DNA of 64,000 nucleotides from Candidatus Omnitrophota bacterium. Its GTDB lineage: Bacteria; Omnitrophota; Omnitrophia; Omnitrophales; JACROU01. Position 1 is the first letter of the stretch, and each line of letters opens with the position of its first letter. The stretch lies in assembly GCA_029261035.1 (NCBI GenBank), contig JAJDCD010000022.1, positions 23,242 through 87,241 on the forward strand, in the 5' to 3' direction. The position numbers and the translations under genes were made by a program. The notes under the pieces are model-generated. The model did no database searches. It saw nothing but the letters and a program-made list of their open reading frames with translations, and was not told the origin of the DNA. This document shows, in pieces, positions 6,961-15,738 of this stretch.

Positions 6961-9900
6961 ATGAGTTGGATAAAAGATATTTTTTCACCTAAAGAAAGAT
7001 CCTGGGAAGATTTTTATCGCAATCGTTGGGCTTATGACAAGATTGTTCGGAGTACTCATGGTGTAAACTGCACCGGATCTTGTAGTTGGAATATTCATGT
7101 AAAGCAGGGGATTGTTACGTGGGAAATGCAAGCTTTGGACTACCCTCAAATTGATAAACAAATTCCTCCTTACGAACCTCGAGGATGTCAGAGAGGGATT
7201 TCTTACTCTTGGTATATCTATAGCCCTTTAAGAATTAAGTATCCATTAGTGAGAGGGGTTCTTTTTGATTTGTGGAGAGAAGCTAAAAGAAAATATCCAA
7301 CGGATCCTGTCAAAGCCTGGGAATCCATTGTAACGAATGAAAAGTCTAGAAAAGAATACCAACAAGCTCGAGGCAAGGGAGGTTTTAGAAGAGTTTCTTG
7401 GGATGAAGTCAGTGAGATTATGGCTGCAGCTAATCTTTATACAGTGAAAAAATATGGGCCAGACCGATTGGTTGGATTTTCTCCAATTCCGGCGATGTCT
7501 ATGATTAGTTATGCCGCAGGAGCTCGTTTTATGCAGCTTATGGGTGGTGTGGCTATGTCTTTTTATGATTGGTATTGTGATTTACCCCCTGCTTCTCCAG
7601 AAGTTTGGGGTGAGCAGACCGACGTGGCTGAAAGTGCGGATTGGTATCAATCTAGAATGATCGCTGTTGTGGGATCTAATGTATTGATGACGCGTACGCC
7701 CGATGCGCATTACTTAGTCGAAGTGAGGCATCGTGGAAGTAAAGTTGTTGTTTTTTCTCCAGATTTTAGTCAAACCTCAAAAATTGCTGACGAATGGGTT
7801 CCAATTCACCAAGGACAAGATGGTGCTTTTTGGCTTGCTGTAGGGCATGTTATTTTGAAAGAGTATTTTGTTGATCAAAAAACGGATTTCTTTTTGGATT
7901 ATCAAAAGAAGTATACGGATGGACCTTTTCTTGTGGTTCTAAACAAGGGTGATGACGGAGTTTTTAAAGCGGGGTCTTTTTTAAGAGCTTCTGACTTTAA
8001 AGAAACACAAGATGAAGAAAATGGAGAATGGAAACTTTTTGTTTGGGATCAAAAAACAAATAAACCGGCTATGCCAACAGGAACTGTAGGACATCGTTGG
8101 CAGGAAAAGAAAGGGGAATGGAATCTTAAAATGGAAGATTCTAAAACAGGAGAAAAACTGGATCCTGTTTTGTTTTTTGAAGGAAAAAATGCGGAGCAGG
8201 TTTCTGTTCATATGGACGATTTCTCTCAAGGGTTTGAAACGCAAAGTTTAGAACGTTCTATGTGTGCTCGGAAAATCAAAACGAAAGATGGGGAAGTGTA
8301 TGTAACCACTTCTATGGAGCTGATGTTGGCTCAATATGGTGTTAAAAGATCAGAAAATGCTGAAGGGTTATGGCCAGATAGTTATGAGAATGATCTGGTG
8401 TATACGCCTGCTTGGCAAGAAAAGTTTACAGGCATCAAATCTTCAGTAGTGATTAATTTTGCAAGGGATTGGGCTCAGACGGCTATAGAAAGTGAAGGTC
8501 GTTGCAGTATTATTATTGGGGCTGGCGCAAATCACTGGTATCACAATAATCTGATTTATAGAGCGTGTATTAATGCACTCATCTTTTGTGGATGTGTTGG
8601 TAAGAACGGTGGTGGTTGGAACCATTATGTAGGGCAAGAAAAACTGGCCCCAATGGCTTCTTGGTCTCCTATTGCATTTGGTACGGATTGGGGCGGTCCT
8701 CCTCGGCTTCAAAACTCTCCTTCATTTCACTATATTCATTCGGATCAATGGCGTTATGAGAAAGCATTTGATGAGGTTTGTGCTGTGAGTGAAAAAGATC
8801 ATCCTATGACAACAGGACATACGGCAGATAAGCAGGCTTTGGCTGTTCGTAACGGTTGGCTTCCATGTTTTCCTCAATTTAATAAAAGTAATTTTGATTT
8901 AATTAAAGAAGCTCGAGAGGATGGAGCAGACGATCCTGGAAAAATAAAAAATTATGTAGTTAAACAATTAAAAGAGCGTAAGCTTTTATTTTCTATGGAA
9001 GATCCAGATAACCCCACGAGCTTTCCTCGTGTTTGGTACATTTGGCGTGGTAATGCTTTGATGTCTTCTGCTAAGGGGCATGAATATTTTTTAAAACATT
9101 ATTTAGGAACACATTCCAATGCGATTTCTGAAGAAGTGGCGAAAGAAGATATTAAAGAGGTTGTTTGGCATGACAAGGTAGAGCTTGGAAAAATGGATTT
9201 AGTTGTGGATTTAAATTATCGTATGGATTCCTCTGCACTTTACTCCGATATTGTATTGCCGGCAGCCACTTATTATGAAAAAGATGATTTAAACTCTACG
9301 GACATGCATTCTTTTATCCATCCTTTACAAGCGGCGGTTCAGCCTTGTTGGGAATCTAAAAGCGACTGGGCTATTTTTCGAGATTTAGCAAAAGCAACTT
9401 CTGAAATGTCGGAACAATATTTTTCAGAACCTGTTGAGGATATTGTTGTAACTCCTTTACTTCATGATACGCCACAGGAAATCACACAGCCCACCGTGAA
9501 AGATTGGGCTAAGGGAGAGTGTGAACCTATTCCGGGAAAAACAATGCCTAATATTCAAGTTGTTCAGCGGCATTATCCTGATGTGTATAAGAAATTTATT
9601 TCTTTAGGGCCTAACTATCGAAATAAGGGGTTGTCAGCTCATGGGTTGAGTTATATGGCAGATGATGAATATGATCGCTTTTGTGAAGAAGAGCCCGTAG
9701 AAAAGTGGGATGGAAAGGTCTACCCATCTCTTAAAGAAGATAGAGGTGTTTGTGAGATTATTTTAGCTTTTGCTCCAGAAACGAATGGAGAAATGGCTTG
9801 TCGCGCTTATGAGGCGGAATCTAAAAAAACAGGTTTGGATCTCACTCATCTAGCTGAAGACAGCCGTTCCATTAAATATAATTTTAACGATTTAATCGCT

Positions 9901-10596
9901 TCTCCTAAGAGGGTATTGACGACACCTTATTGGACAGGGGTAACACGAGACAATCGAACGTATAGTGCCTTTTGTCAGAATATAGAACAGTTGATTCCAT
10001 GGAGAACTTTGACAGGAAGGCAGCACTTTTATATGGATCATGAGGCGTATCGGGCTTTTGGGGAACATGTTCCTACCTTTAAAATTAGAATGGATGAAAA
10101 ACAAAGTCGTGATTTGGTTCAAACAAAAAAAGAACCAGACAGTCTAACTCTAAATTATTTAACTCCACATGGTAAATGGCATATCCATAGTACTTATGGA
10201 GACACGCTTCGTATGAAGACGTTGTCACGAGGAATTGAACCTATATGGTTGAATGATCGAGATGCTGGTTTAGTGGGTGTTTGTGATAATGATTGGGTCG
10301 AGGTGACGAATGATCACGGGTCTGTTGTTACGAGAGCGTGTGTGAGCGCTCGAATTCCAAGAGGTATTTGTTTTATTTATCATGCAGTGGAAAGAACGGT
10401 TGGAGTTCCTAAATCACCGTCGCGTAATTTTAAACGAGCAGGAGGACATAACAGTTTAACTCGAGCTCGATTGAAGCCTTTGTTTATGATTGGGGGATAT
10501 GCTCAATTTTCATACTTTTTTAACTATTGGGGTCCTCAAGGAGTTAATAGAGATACTTTTATAAAAATACGCAAACTAGGCAAATTGGTCTGGTAA
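6961..10596 (+). CDS. narG: respiratory nitrate reductase alpha subunit, Mo-bisMGD catalytic
   Basis: 1211 residues, the usual NarG length. The N-terminal FS0 site HGVNCTGSCSW has His33, Cys37 and Cys41, with the last cysteine in EPRGCQRG (Cys76). The molybdenum ligand is Asp203 in SFYDWYCDLPPASPEVWGEQ, essentially identical to the NarG active-site loop around Asp222 of E. coli. No twin-arginine signal is present, so the enzyme is cytoplasm-facing. It reduces nitrate to nitrite with electrons from NarH. The need for nitrate import fits the two NarK genes at the operon end, and the need for Mo-bisMGD fits the moa/moe/mob operon at 24500-29610. Confidence 0.97.
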   Translation: MSWIKDIFSPKERSWEDFYRNRWAYDKIVRSTHGVNCTGSCSWNIHVKQGIVTWEMQALDYPQIDKQIPPYEPRGCQRGISYSWYIYSPLRIKYPLVRGVLFDLWREAKRKYPTDPVKAWESIVTNEKSRKEYQQARGKGGFRRVSWDEVSEIMAAANLYTVKKYGPDRLVGFSPIPAMSMISYAAGARFMQLMGGVAMSFYDWYCDLPPASPEVWGEQTDVAESADWYQSRMIAVVGSNVLMTRTPDAHYLVEVRHRGSKVVVFSPDFSQTSKIADEWVPIHQGQDGAFWLAVGHVILKEYFVDQKTDFFLDYQKKYTDGPFLVVLNKGDDGVFKAGSFLRASDFKETQDEENGEWKLFVWDQKTNKPAMPTGTVGHRWQEKKGEWNLKMEDSKTGEKLDPVLFFEGKNAEQVSVHMDDFSQGFETQSLERSMCARKIKTKDGEVYVTTSMELMLAQYGVKRSENAEGLWPDSYENDLVYTPAWQEKFTGIKSSVVINFARDWAQTAIESEGRCSIIIGAGANHWYHNNLIYRACINALIFCGCVGKNGGGWNHYVGQEKLAPMASWSPIAFGTDWGGPPRLQNSPSFHYIHSDQWRYEKAFDEVCAVSEKDHPMTTGHTADKQALAVRNGWLPCFPQFNKSNFDLIKEAREDGADDPGKIKNYVVKQLKERKLLFSMEDPDNPTSFPRVWYIWRGNALMSSAKGHEYFLKHYLGTHSNAISEEVAKEDIKEVVWHDKVELGKMDLVVDLNYRMDSSALYSDIVLPAATYYEKDDLNSTDMHSFIHPLQAAVQPCWESKSDWAIFRDLAKATSEMSEQYFSEPVEDIVVTPLLHDTPQEITQPTVKDWAKGECEPIPGKTMPNIQVVQRHYPDVYKKFISLGPNYRNKGLSAHGLSYMADDEYDRFCEEEPVEKWDGKVYPSLKEDRGVCEIILAFAPETNGEMACRAYEAESKKTGLDLTHLAEDSRSIKYNFNDLIASPKRVLTTPYWTGVTRDNRTYSAFCQNIEQLIPWRTLTGRQHFYMDHEAYRAFGEHVPTFKIRMDEKQSRDLVQTKKEPDSLTLNYLTPHGKWHIHSTYGDTLRMKTLSRGIEPIWLNDRDAGLVGVCDNDWVEVTNDHGSVVTRACVSARIPRGICFIYHAVERTVGVPKSPSRNFKRAGGHNSLTRARLKPLFMIGGYAQFSYFFNYWGPQGVNRDTFIKIRKLGKLVW

Positions 10597-10634
10597 ATCG
10601 AAGAAATATTTTTACATAACAAAGGAAAAACATA

Positions 10635-12131
10635 ATGGATGTAAGAGCTCAAACAGCAATGGTATTTCATTTGGATAAATGTATTGGATGCCATACCTGT
10701 AGTGTGGCATGTAAGAACATTTGGACTGATCGCCCAGGTGCAGAATATATGTGGTGGAATAATGTAGAAACAAAACCTGGAACGGGTTACCCCACGCTTT
10801 GGGAAGATCAGGTTAATTATAAAGGTGGGTGGGAAGTTACAGACAAGAGAGAACTAAAACTTAAAAGTCAAAACAAGAAAAATTTTTGGCTGAAGATGTT
10901 CTATAACCCTAACCAACCTACATTGGATGATTATTACGAACCATGGACTTATGAATATAAGCATTTAACAGATGCTAAGCTAGGAGATGATCAGCCTACA
11001 GCTAGACCGATTTCTCAAATCACTGGGGAGCCTATTGATATTGAAGCGGGGCCCAACTGGGATGATGATTTATCCGGTTCTCCTATCTATGCCGAAAATG
11101 ATCCTAATTTAAGCCAATTGTCAGAAGATGAGAAAAGAATGCTTTTTGAAATCGAAAGTATTTCAATGATGTACTTACCCCGCATTTGTAATCACTGTGC
11201 AAACCCAAGTTGTGTAGCTGCTTGTCCTTCTGGGGCATTGTATAAGCGAGGGGAAGATGGGATTGTACTTGTGAATCAAGATGTTTGTCGTGGTTGGAGA
11301 AATTGTGTAGCCGCATGCCCATATAAGAAAATTTATTTTAATTGGAAAACAGGAAAATCTGAAAAATGTATTTTGTGTTACCCCCGAATAGAAACGGGGC
11401 AGCCTCCAGCATGTTTTCATAGTTGTGTTGGGAGAATCCGTTATATGGGTGTTTTGCTTTATGATGCAGATCGTGTTGAAGAAGCGATGAAAGCGCCTTT
11501 AAATTCTCTTGTGGAGTCGCAAAGAAGTGTTTTGTTAGATCCTTTTGACCCTGAAGTTATTAAAGGAGCTAAAGAAAACAATATTAGTCCTGAAATGATT
11601 GACTCTGCACAGAATTCACCTGTATGGAATTATGTGATGAAGTGGAAATTAGCCTTACCTCTTCACCCGGAGTTTCGCACACTTCCTATGTTGTACTACG
11701 TTCCACCGTTACTTCCTGTAATGGGGAAAATAGGGGACGGTATTTACGAGCATAAAACGGAAGACTTTTTTGCTTCAATAGAACAAGCGAGGCTTCCTAT
11801 GAAGTTTTTGGCTTCTCTTTTCAGTGCGGGGAACTTAAATGAAATTAGAAGTGTCATGAAAAAACTTTTAGCGATACGACATTTCAAAAGAGCGGAATCT
11901 AGAAAAGAATTGGGCTCTGACAAGATAAGAAAGATTCTTCATGAATCAAGAATGGACCCAGAAGAAGCAGAAGCAATCTATCAATTAACTTCTTGCCCTG
12001 GACCTTACGAGCGATTTGTTTTACCGCCTCTTCAAAGAGAAGAAGCGATGGAGGGTGGGGAAGAATGCCCTGAGTCTTGTAAAGGGAGTTGTGGCTTAGG
12101 AGATGTTCAAACACCAAAGCGAGGGTTATAA
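10635..12131 (+). CDS. narH: respiratory nitrate reductase beta subunit, Fe-S protein
   Basis: 498 residues with the four cysteine groups of NarH: CIGCHTCSVAC near the start, CNHCANPSCVAACP, CRGWRNCVAACP (Trp in place of one Cys, the classic 3Fe-4S site) and KCILCYPR followed by CFHSCVGR. It carries electrons from the NarI heme to NarG. The C-terminus ends with an extra cysteine-rich tail (CPESCKGSCGLG) not expected for the core fold, possibly another metal site or a chaperone handle. It is 38 nt downstream of narG with an AAAGGAAAAA Shine-Dalgarno, and 3 nt upstream of narJ. Confidence 0.97.
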   Translation: MDVRAQTAMVFHLDKCIGCHTCSVACKNIWTDRPGAEYMWWNNVETKPGTGYPTLWEDQVNYKGGWEVTDKRELKLKSQNKKNFWLKMFYNPNQPTLDDYYEPWTYEYKHLTDAKLGDDQPTARPISQITGEPIDIEAGPNWDDDLSGSPIYAENDPNLSQLSEDEKRMLFEIESISMMYLPRICNHCANPSCVAACPSGALYKRGEDGIVLVNQDVCRGWRNCVAACPYKKIYFNWKTGKSEKCILCYPRIETGQPPACFHSCVGRIRYMGVLLYDADRVEEAMKAPLNSLVESQRSVLLDPFDPEVIKGAKENNISPEMIDSAQNSPVWNYVMKWKLALPLHPEFRTLPMLYYVPPLLPVMGKIGDGIYEHKTEDFFASIEQARLPMKFLASLFSAGNLNEIRSVMKKLLAIRHFKRAESRKELGSDKIRKILHESRMDPEEAEAIYQLTSCPGPYERFVLPPLQREEAMEGGEECPESCKGSCGLGDVQTPKRGL

Positions 12132-12134
12132 GTC

Positions 12135-12662
12135 ATGAGCGAAAAAAATGATTATATACAACTAGCAAAGCTTTTGGATTATCCAGATAAAAATTATATC
12201 AGTCAGCTAAGAACCATCATTAATTACTTTCAAGAAAAAAGCCCCGCAACTTCTCGTTTCTTAGAGGACTTTTTATCTCAACTTCTAGATCTGTCTTTGG
12301 AGCAAATACAAGAGATACAGACAGCAACTTTTGATGTCAATCCTATCTGTGTGCCTTATGTGAGTGTGCATTTGTTTGGAGAAGAAAGTTTTAAGCGTTC
12401 TCAGCTTATGGCGGGTTTGGCGATGGCATATGCAGATGAGGAGTTTGATTCAGGTAAAGAATTAGCAGATCATTTAAGAAATATTCTTAATTTTGCACCT
12501 TACTTTAAAGCCGAAGAATGGGATGAGCTTGTTAGTTTTGTTTTGTTGGATTCAGTTGAAAAGATGCAAGGTAAACTAAAACAGCCGGATCATGTTTTCT
12601 TACCCTTATTGAATGCAATTTTAGAAAGACTGCGTCAAGATTCGCTTATAGGAGTTCTTTAA
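12135..12662 (+). CDS. narJ: nitrate reductase assembly chaperone
   Basis: 175 residues, all-helical, of the TorD/NarJ chaperone family (LAKLLDYPDKNY, then PYVSVHLFGEESFKRSQLMAGLAMAY). NarJ binds apo-NarG and holds it until Fe-S and Mo-bisMGD insertion, then allows membrane docking. It sits between narH and narI as usual; its stop overlaps the next start by one base (TAATG). It is not part of the final complex. Confidence 0.93.
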   Translation: MSEKNDYIQLAKLLDYPDKNYISQLRTIINYFQEKSPATSRFLEDFLSQLLDLSLEQIQEIQTATFDVNPICVPYVSVHLFGEESFKRSQLMAGLAMAYADEEFDSGKELADHLRNILNFAPYFKAEEWDELVSFVLLDSVEKMQGKLKQPDHVFLPLLNAILERLRQDSLIGVL

Positions 12663-13975
12663 TGATGAACCAAATGTTTTTTGTGGGATTGCCTTATTTA
12701 GCTTTATTTCTTTTAGTGGCAGGCTCTATCCTCCGATATGTGTGGAATCCTTTTAGTTATTCTGCGTTGTCGTCTCAGTTTTTAGAGAAAAATGCATTGT
12801 TGTGGGGGACGCTTTCTTGGCATATAGGAATTTTAATTATTTTGCTTGGTCATCTTCCAGCATTCTTAGTACCCGAACTATGGAAAAGTTTAACTTCCAA
12901 TTTTGTATTTCTTCTAACAGTAGAAACTGTGGGAGTGATGGCTTCCATTCTTTGTATTGCAGGACTTATTATTTTAATTGTTAGAAGAGTTGTTTCTGGA
13001 AAATTACAGCAAGTAACGACGGTTATTGATATTCTCTTACTCGTACTTATTTTGTTACAAGTGGTCATTGGTCTTTCGATGGCTCTGATGCATCGGTGGG
13101 GAGCTGTATGGTCTACAGGAACAACAACACCCTATCTTTGGAGTATTCTTACCTTTCGTCCTGACATTTCTTATATAGAAGAAATGCCTCTTTTAGTTCA
13201 AGCTCATATTGTGATGGCCTGGATTATATTAATGCTCGTTCCTTTCTCAAGATTGGTTCACATATTTTCATTCCCTTTCCAATATTTCTTTCGTCCTCCC
13301 CAAAAGGTGGTTTGGGTCAGCGAGAGGAGGAAAGAACATGATGATTCACTTGTGGTGGTTCAAGAGAGTCGTAGAGACTTTGTTAAAGGGGCTTTGGGAT
13401 TGTCTGTGGCTGGAGCTTTATTGTCCGTAGGGGTTTTGGATAAATTGGCAGGTTTCTTTTATAAACCAGAAGTTTCTGTTGAAGAAGAAAGTAAACTGTT
13501 AGAGCAAAAACTAAAACGATTAGAACAAACAGCAGAAGAACGCACTTATCAGTTAGAAAGAATGAAGAAAGAGTTTATTTACGTATCGCGTCTAAATCAA
13601 CTGGACATAGAAAAAGGGAAATATTTTATTGATTACTTAATGCGTCCTGCTTTAGCGTTTTTGGGTAAGGATGGGCTTCCTATTCTCATATCTGCAAAAT
13701 GCACCCATTTAGGATGTACCGTGGGGAGTGAGTTAGATAATCAAGGACGCATATTGTGCCCTTGCCATGTTTCTTATTTTAATATTAATACAGGGATGCC
13801 TAATCAAGGGGCTCCAGCTTTAGATCCTTTGCCTCATTTAGGCTGGGTGATCATGAATGCGAATAACGAGATTATTCTGGAGCAAGATCCATCCGGAAAG
13901 AGATATGGAAATGTGAATGTCAGTAGTATAGACAAAAGCAATCGTGTGTTTATAGCTAAGAAACATAAGGAGTAA
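12662..13975 (+). CDS. narI: fusion protein: NarI cytochrome b subunit + Rieske 2Fe-2S domain
   Basis: 437 residues in two parts. Residues 1-225 are NarI: five hydrophobic helices with the expected heme-b histidines H54, H64, H182 and H200. Residues 235-265 form a second membrane segment after ESRRDFVKGALG, resembling the twin-arginine-type anchor of Rieske proteins. A coiled coil (about 273-310) follows, then a Rieske domain with CTHLGC (347-352) and CPCH (366-369). NarI normally oxidises quinol and passes electrons to NarH; a Rieske domain belongs to bc/b6f complexes. The next gene is a bc-type cytochrome b, so this fusion physically ties the two modules. The frame is continuous and the sequence shows no sign of error. 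Confidence 0.92.
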   Translation: MMNQMFFVGLPYLALFLLVAGSILRYVWNPFSYSALSSQFLEKNALLWGTLSWHIGILIILLGHLPAFLVPELWKSLTSNFVFLLTVETVGVMASILCIAGLIILIVRRVVSGKLQQVTTVIDILLLVLILLQVVIGLSMALMHRWGAVWSTGTTTPYLWSILTFRPDISYIEEMPLLVQAHIVMAWIILMLVPFSRLVHIFSFPFQYFFRPPQKVVWVSERRKEHDDSLVVVQESRRDFVKGALGLSVAGALLSVGVLDKLAGFFYKPEVSVEEESKLLEQKLKRLEQTAEERTYQLERMKKEFIYVSRLNQLDIEKGKYFIDYLMRPALAFLGKDGLPILISAKCTHLGCTVGSELDNQGRILCPCHVSYFNINTGMPNQGAPALDPLPHLGWVIMNANNEIILEQDPSGKRYGNVNVSSIDKSNRVFIAKKHKE

Positions 13976-13978
13976 TCT

Positions 13979-15085
13979 GTGGCTAAGCAAAGTCGTTTAA
14001 AGTATGTAATTGATGCCTTGTCTGAAAGGCTGCCTATGGAGAAATTAAGCTTTGAATCTATGGTGCAGAAGAAAGAGGTTCCTCTGCATAAAATGAGCTG
14101 GGCTTACTATATGGGTGGGTTGGCGCTCTTTTTCTTTTTGACACAGTTGATTACAGGGGTGATGTTGTTGTTTTACTATGAACCTACGGTTAGTGATGCG
14201 CATGCTTCTGTAGAGTATATTACGCAACATGTGGTTTGGGGTGATTTGATTCGAAATTTACATACTTGGTCCTCTAGTCTTATGATTCTTTGTGTGATGG
14301 TCCATTTGTTAACAACATTTGCGATGAAGGCATTTGAAGCTCCTCGCGAGTTAACTTGGCTTACCGGTGTTGGCCTTTTAATTATTACTTTTATGTTTGG
14401 TTTCACTGGGTATTTACTTCCTTGGCATCAAATTGCAGTCAATGCGACTAAGGTGGGGTTGCAATCTATTGAATATTTAGGCAATTATCTACCCGGGTTT
14501 TTGGCAGAGTGGCCTACGATGATTAAAGAGATTATTCAGGGAGGCCCTACTGTAGGACAGGCTACTTTAAGCCGTTTTTATGCGCTTCATGTTGTGATTT
14601 TACCTTTATGTTTATTTGGTTTGTTGGGTCTTCATTTGCTTTCAGTTCAACTTCACGGAATGAGCCAGGGGATTGATAAGCCTTCAAAAAAACAAGAACG
14701 CTTTTTTCCATTTTTTGTACTCAAAGATTTTTCTCTTTGGGGGATTGTGTTTTTAATTACCTTTATTTTGGCTCTCTGTCTTCCGTTTGAATCATTTTTT
14801 TCTTTTCCTCTATTTGAACCTTATGACCCACTGGGATCAACGCCTGATGGAATTAAGCCAGAGTGGTATTTCTTATTTCTTTTTTATCCTCTAGAACTCC
14901 TTCCTTTTTGGGTTGTTCTTTTGGGGTTGATGATTGTGATGGGTGTCTTAACATTTACACCCTGGATTTTCAAAAGTACTTCCAGAAAGATATTAACAAT
15001 TATTTCACTGTTGTCAGCAGCATACCTCATTATTATGACTTTGTTTGGAGGCATAATTTATGAATGGGTTAAAGGGGGACACTGA
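13979..15085 (+). CDS. bc1/b6f-type cytochrome b
   Basis: 368 residues beginning with GTG and preceded by AAGGAG. The N-terminal four-helix domain has histidine pairs H95/H109 and H204/H219 (13 and 14 residues between), the second spacing being b6-like. The C-terminal domain carries the quinol-site PEWY motif (PEWYFLFLF) and three further helices, so both b6-like and subunit-IV-like parts are in one chain. Together with the Rieske domain of the upstream fusion and the c-type cytochromes on both sides, it forms a complete quinol:cytochrome c oxidoreductase inside the nar operon. Confidence 0.93.
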   Translation: MAKQSRLKYVIDALSERLPMEKLSFESMVQKKEVPLHKMSWAYYMGGLALFFFLTQLITGVMLLFYYEPTVSDAHASVEYITQHVVWGDLIRNLHTWSSSLMILCVMVHLLTTFAMKAFEAPRELTWLTGVGLLIITFMFGFTGYLLPWHQIAVNATKVGLQSIEYLGNYLPGFLAEWPTMIKEIIQGGPTVGQATLSRFYALHVVILPLCLFGLLGLHLLSVQLHGMSQGIDKPSKKQERFFPFFVLKDFSLWGIVFLITFILALCLPFESFFSFPLFEPYDPLGSTPDGIKPEWYFLFLFYPLELLPFWVVLLGLMIVMGVLTFTPWIFKSTSRKILTIISLLSAAYLIIMTLFGGIIYEWVKGGH

Positions 15086-15087
15086 TA

Positions 15088-15726
15088 ATGAGATGGATTA
15101 AGGTTTTATCATTAGTAAGTTTTCTATTAGGAATCTCTTTTTTATTCCAAGACAACCTTTGTGCTTACCCTGAGTTTCAAGAGTTCTCACAGAAAAATTC
15201 AGGACGTTATGTTAACTGTGCTCTTTGTCATGCCCATCCTGATGGTCCTGAGGGAATTAAGCCAGGGCAGGTAGGTAGTTTGGATGAGGAGGAAAGGCAG
15301 TTGTTGAATCAGGCACGAGCAGCCGTTCAGCCTGGATTTGAAGTTAATAGCCCCATTCTAAATGAGTTTGGCAATGACATTATGAAGCAATTAGGAAAGA
15401 AAGAATTTTTATTGTACCGCAAGTTTCCAGAACGTTTATCTGAAGTGTTAGATCCAAATAGCGATTTAGATAACGATGGAATTTCAGATAGGCAAGAATA
15501 TTTAGATGGAACTCATCCTTTAAATAATCAACACGGAAATCCATGGAAGTTATTTAACCATCGATTTTGGAATAATCGTTTTGATATTTTAATTATTGTT
15601 TTAGCCACTTTTTTTGGGCTTTATGGTTTTAAGCATTTGCTTCATTGGCTACATTTTAAGACATCCTCTTTTAATAAGGATGAGGATGAAAGCGAAGATG
15701 AGGACAAGGATTCTTATTCCATATAA
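15088..15726 (+). CDS. membrane-anchored monoheme cytochrome c with Ca-binding-type motif
   Basis: 212 residues: signal peptide (1-26), a single heme site CALCH (about 44-48), then DPNSDLDNDGISDRQEYLDG (about 129-148), a thrombospondin type 3-like DxDxDG calcium motif, a transmembrane helix near 165-190 and an acidic C-terminal tail (KDEDESEDEDKD). It starts 2 nt after cytochrome b and probably serves as the cytochrome c1/f-like acceptor of this bc module, though it is not a classic c1 or f sequence. Confidence 0.8.
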   Translation: MRWIKVLSLVSFLLGISFLFQDNLCAYPEFQEFSQKNSGRYVNCALCHAHPDGPEGIKPGQVGSLDEEERQLLNQARAAVQPGFEVNSPILNEFGNDIMKQLGKKEFLLYRKFPERLSEVLDPNSDLDNDGISDRQEYLDGTHPLNNQHGNPWKLFNHRFWNNRFDILIIVLATFFGLYGFKHLLHWLHFKTSSFNKDEDESEDEDKDSYSI

Positions 15727-15738
15727 GGAGTTATCGTC

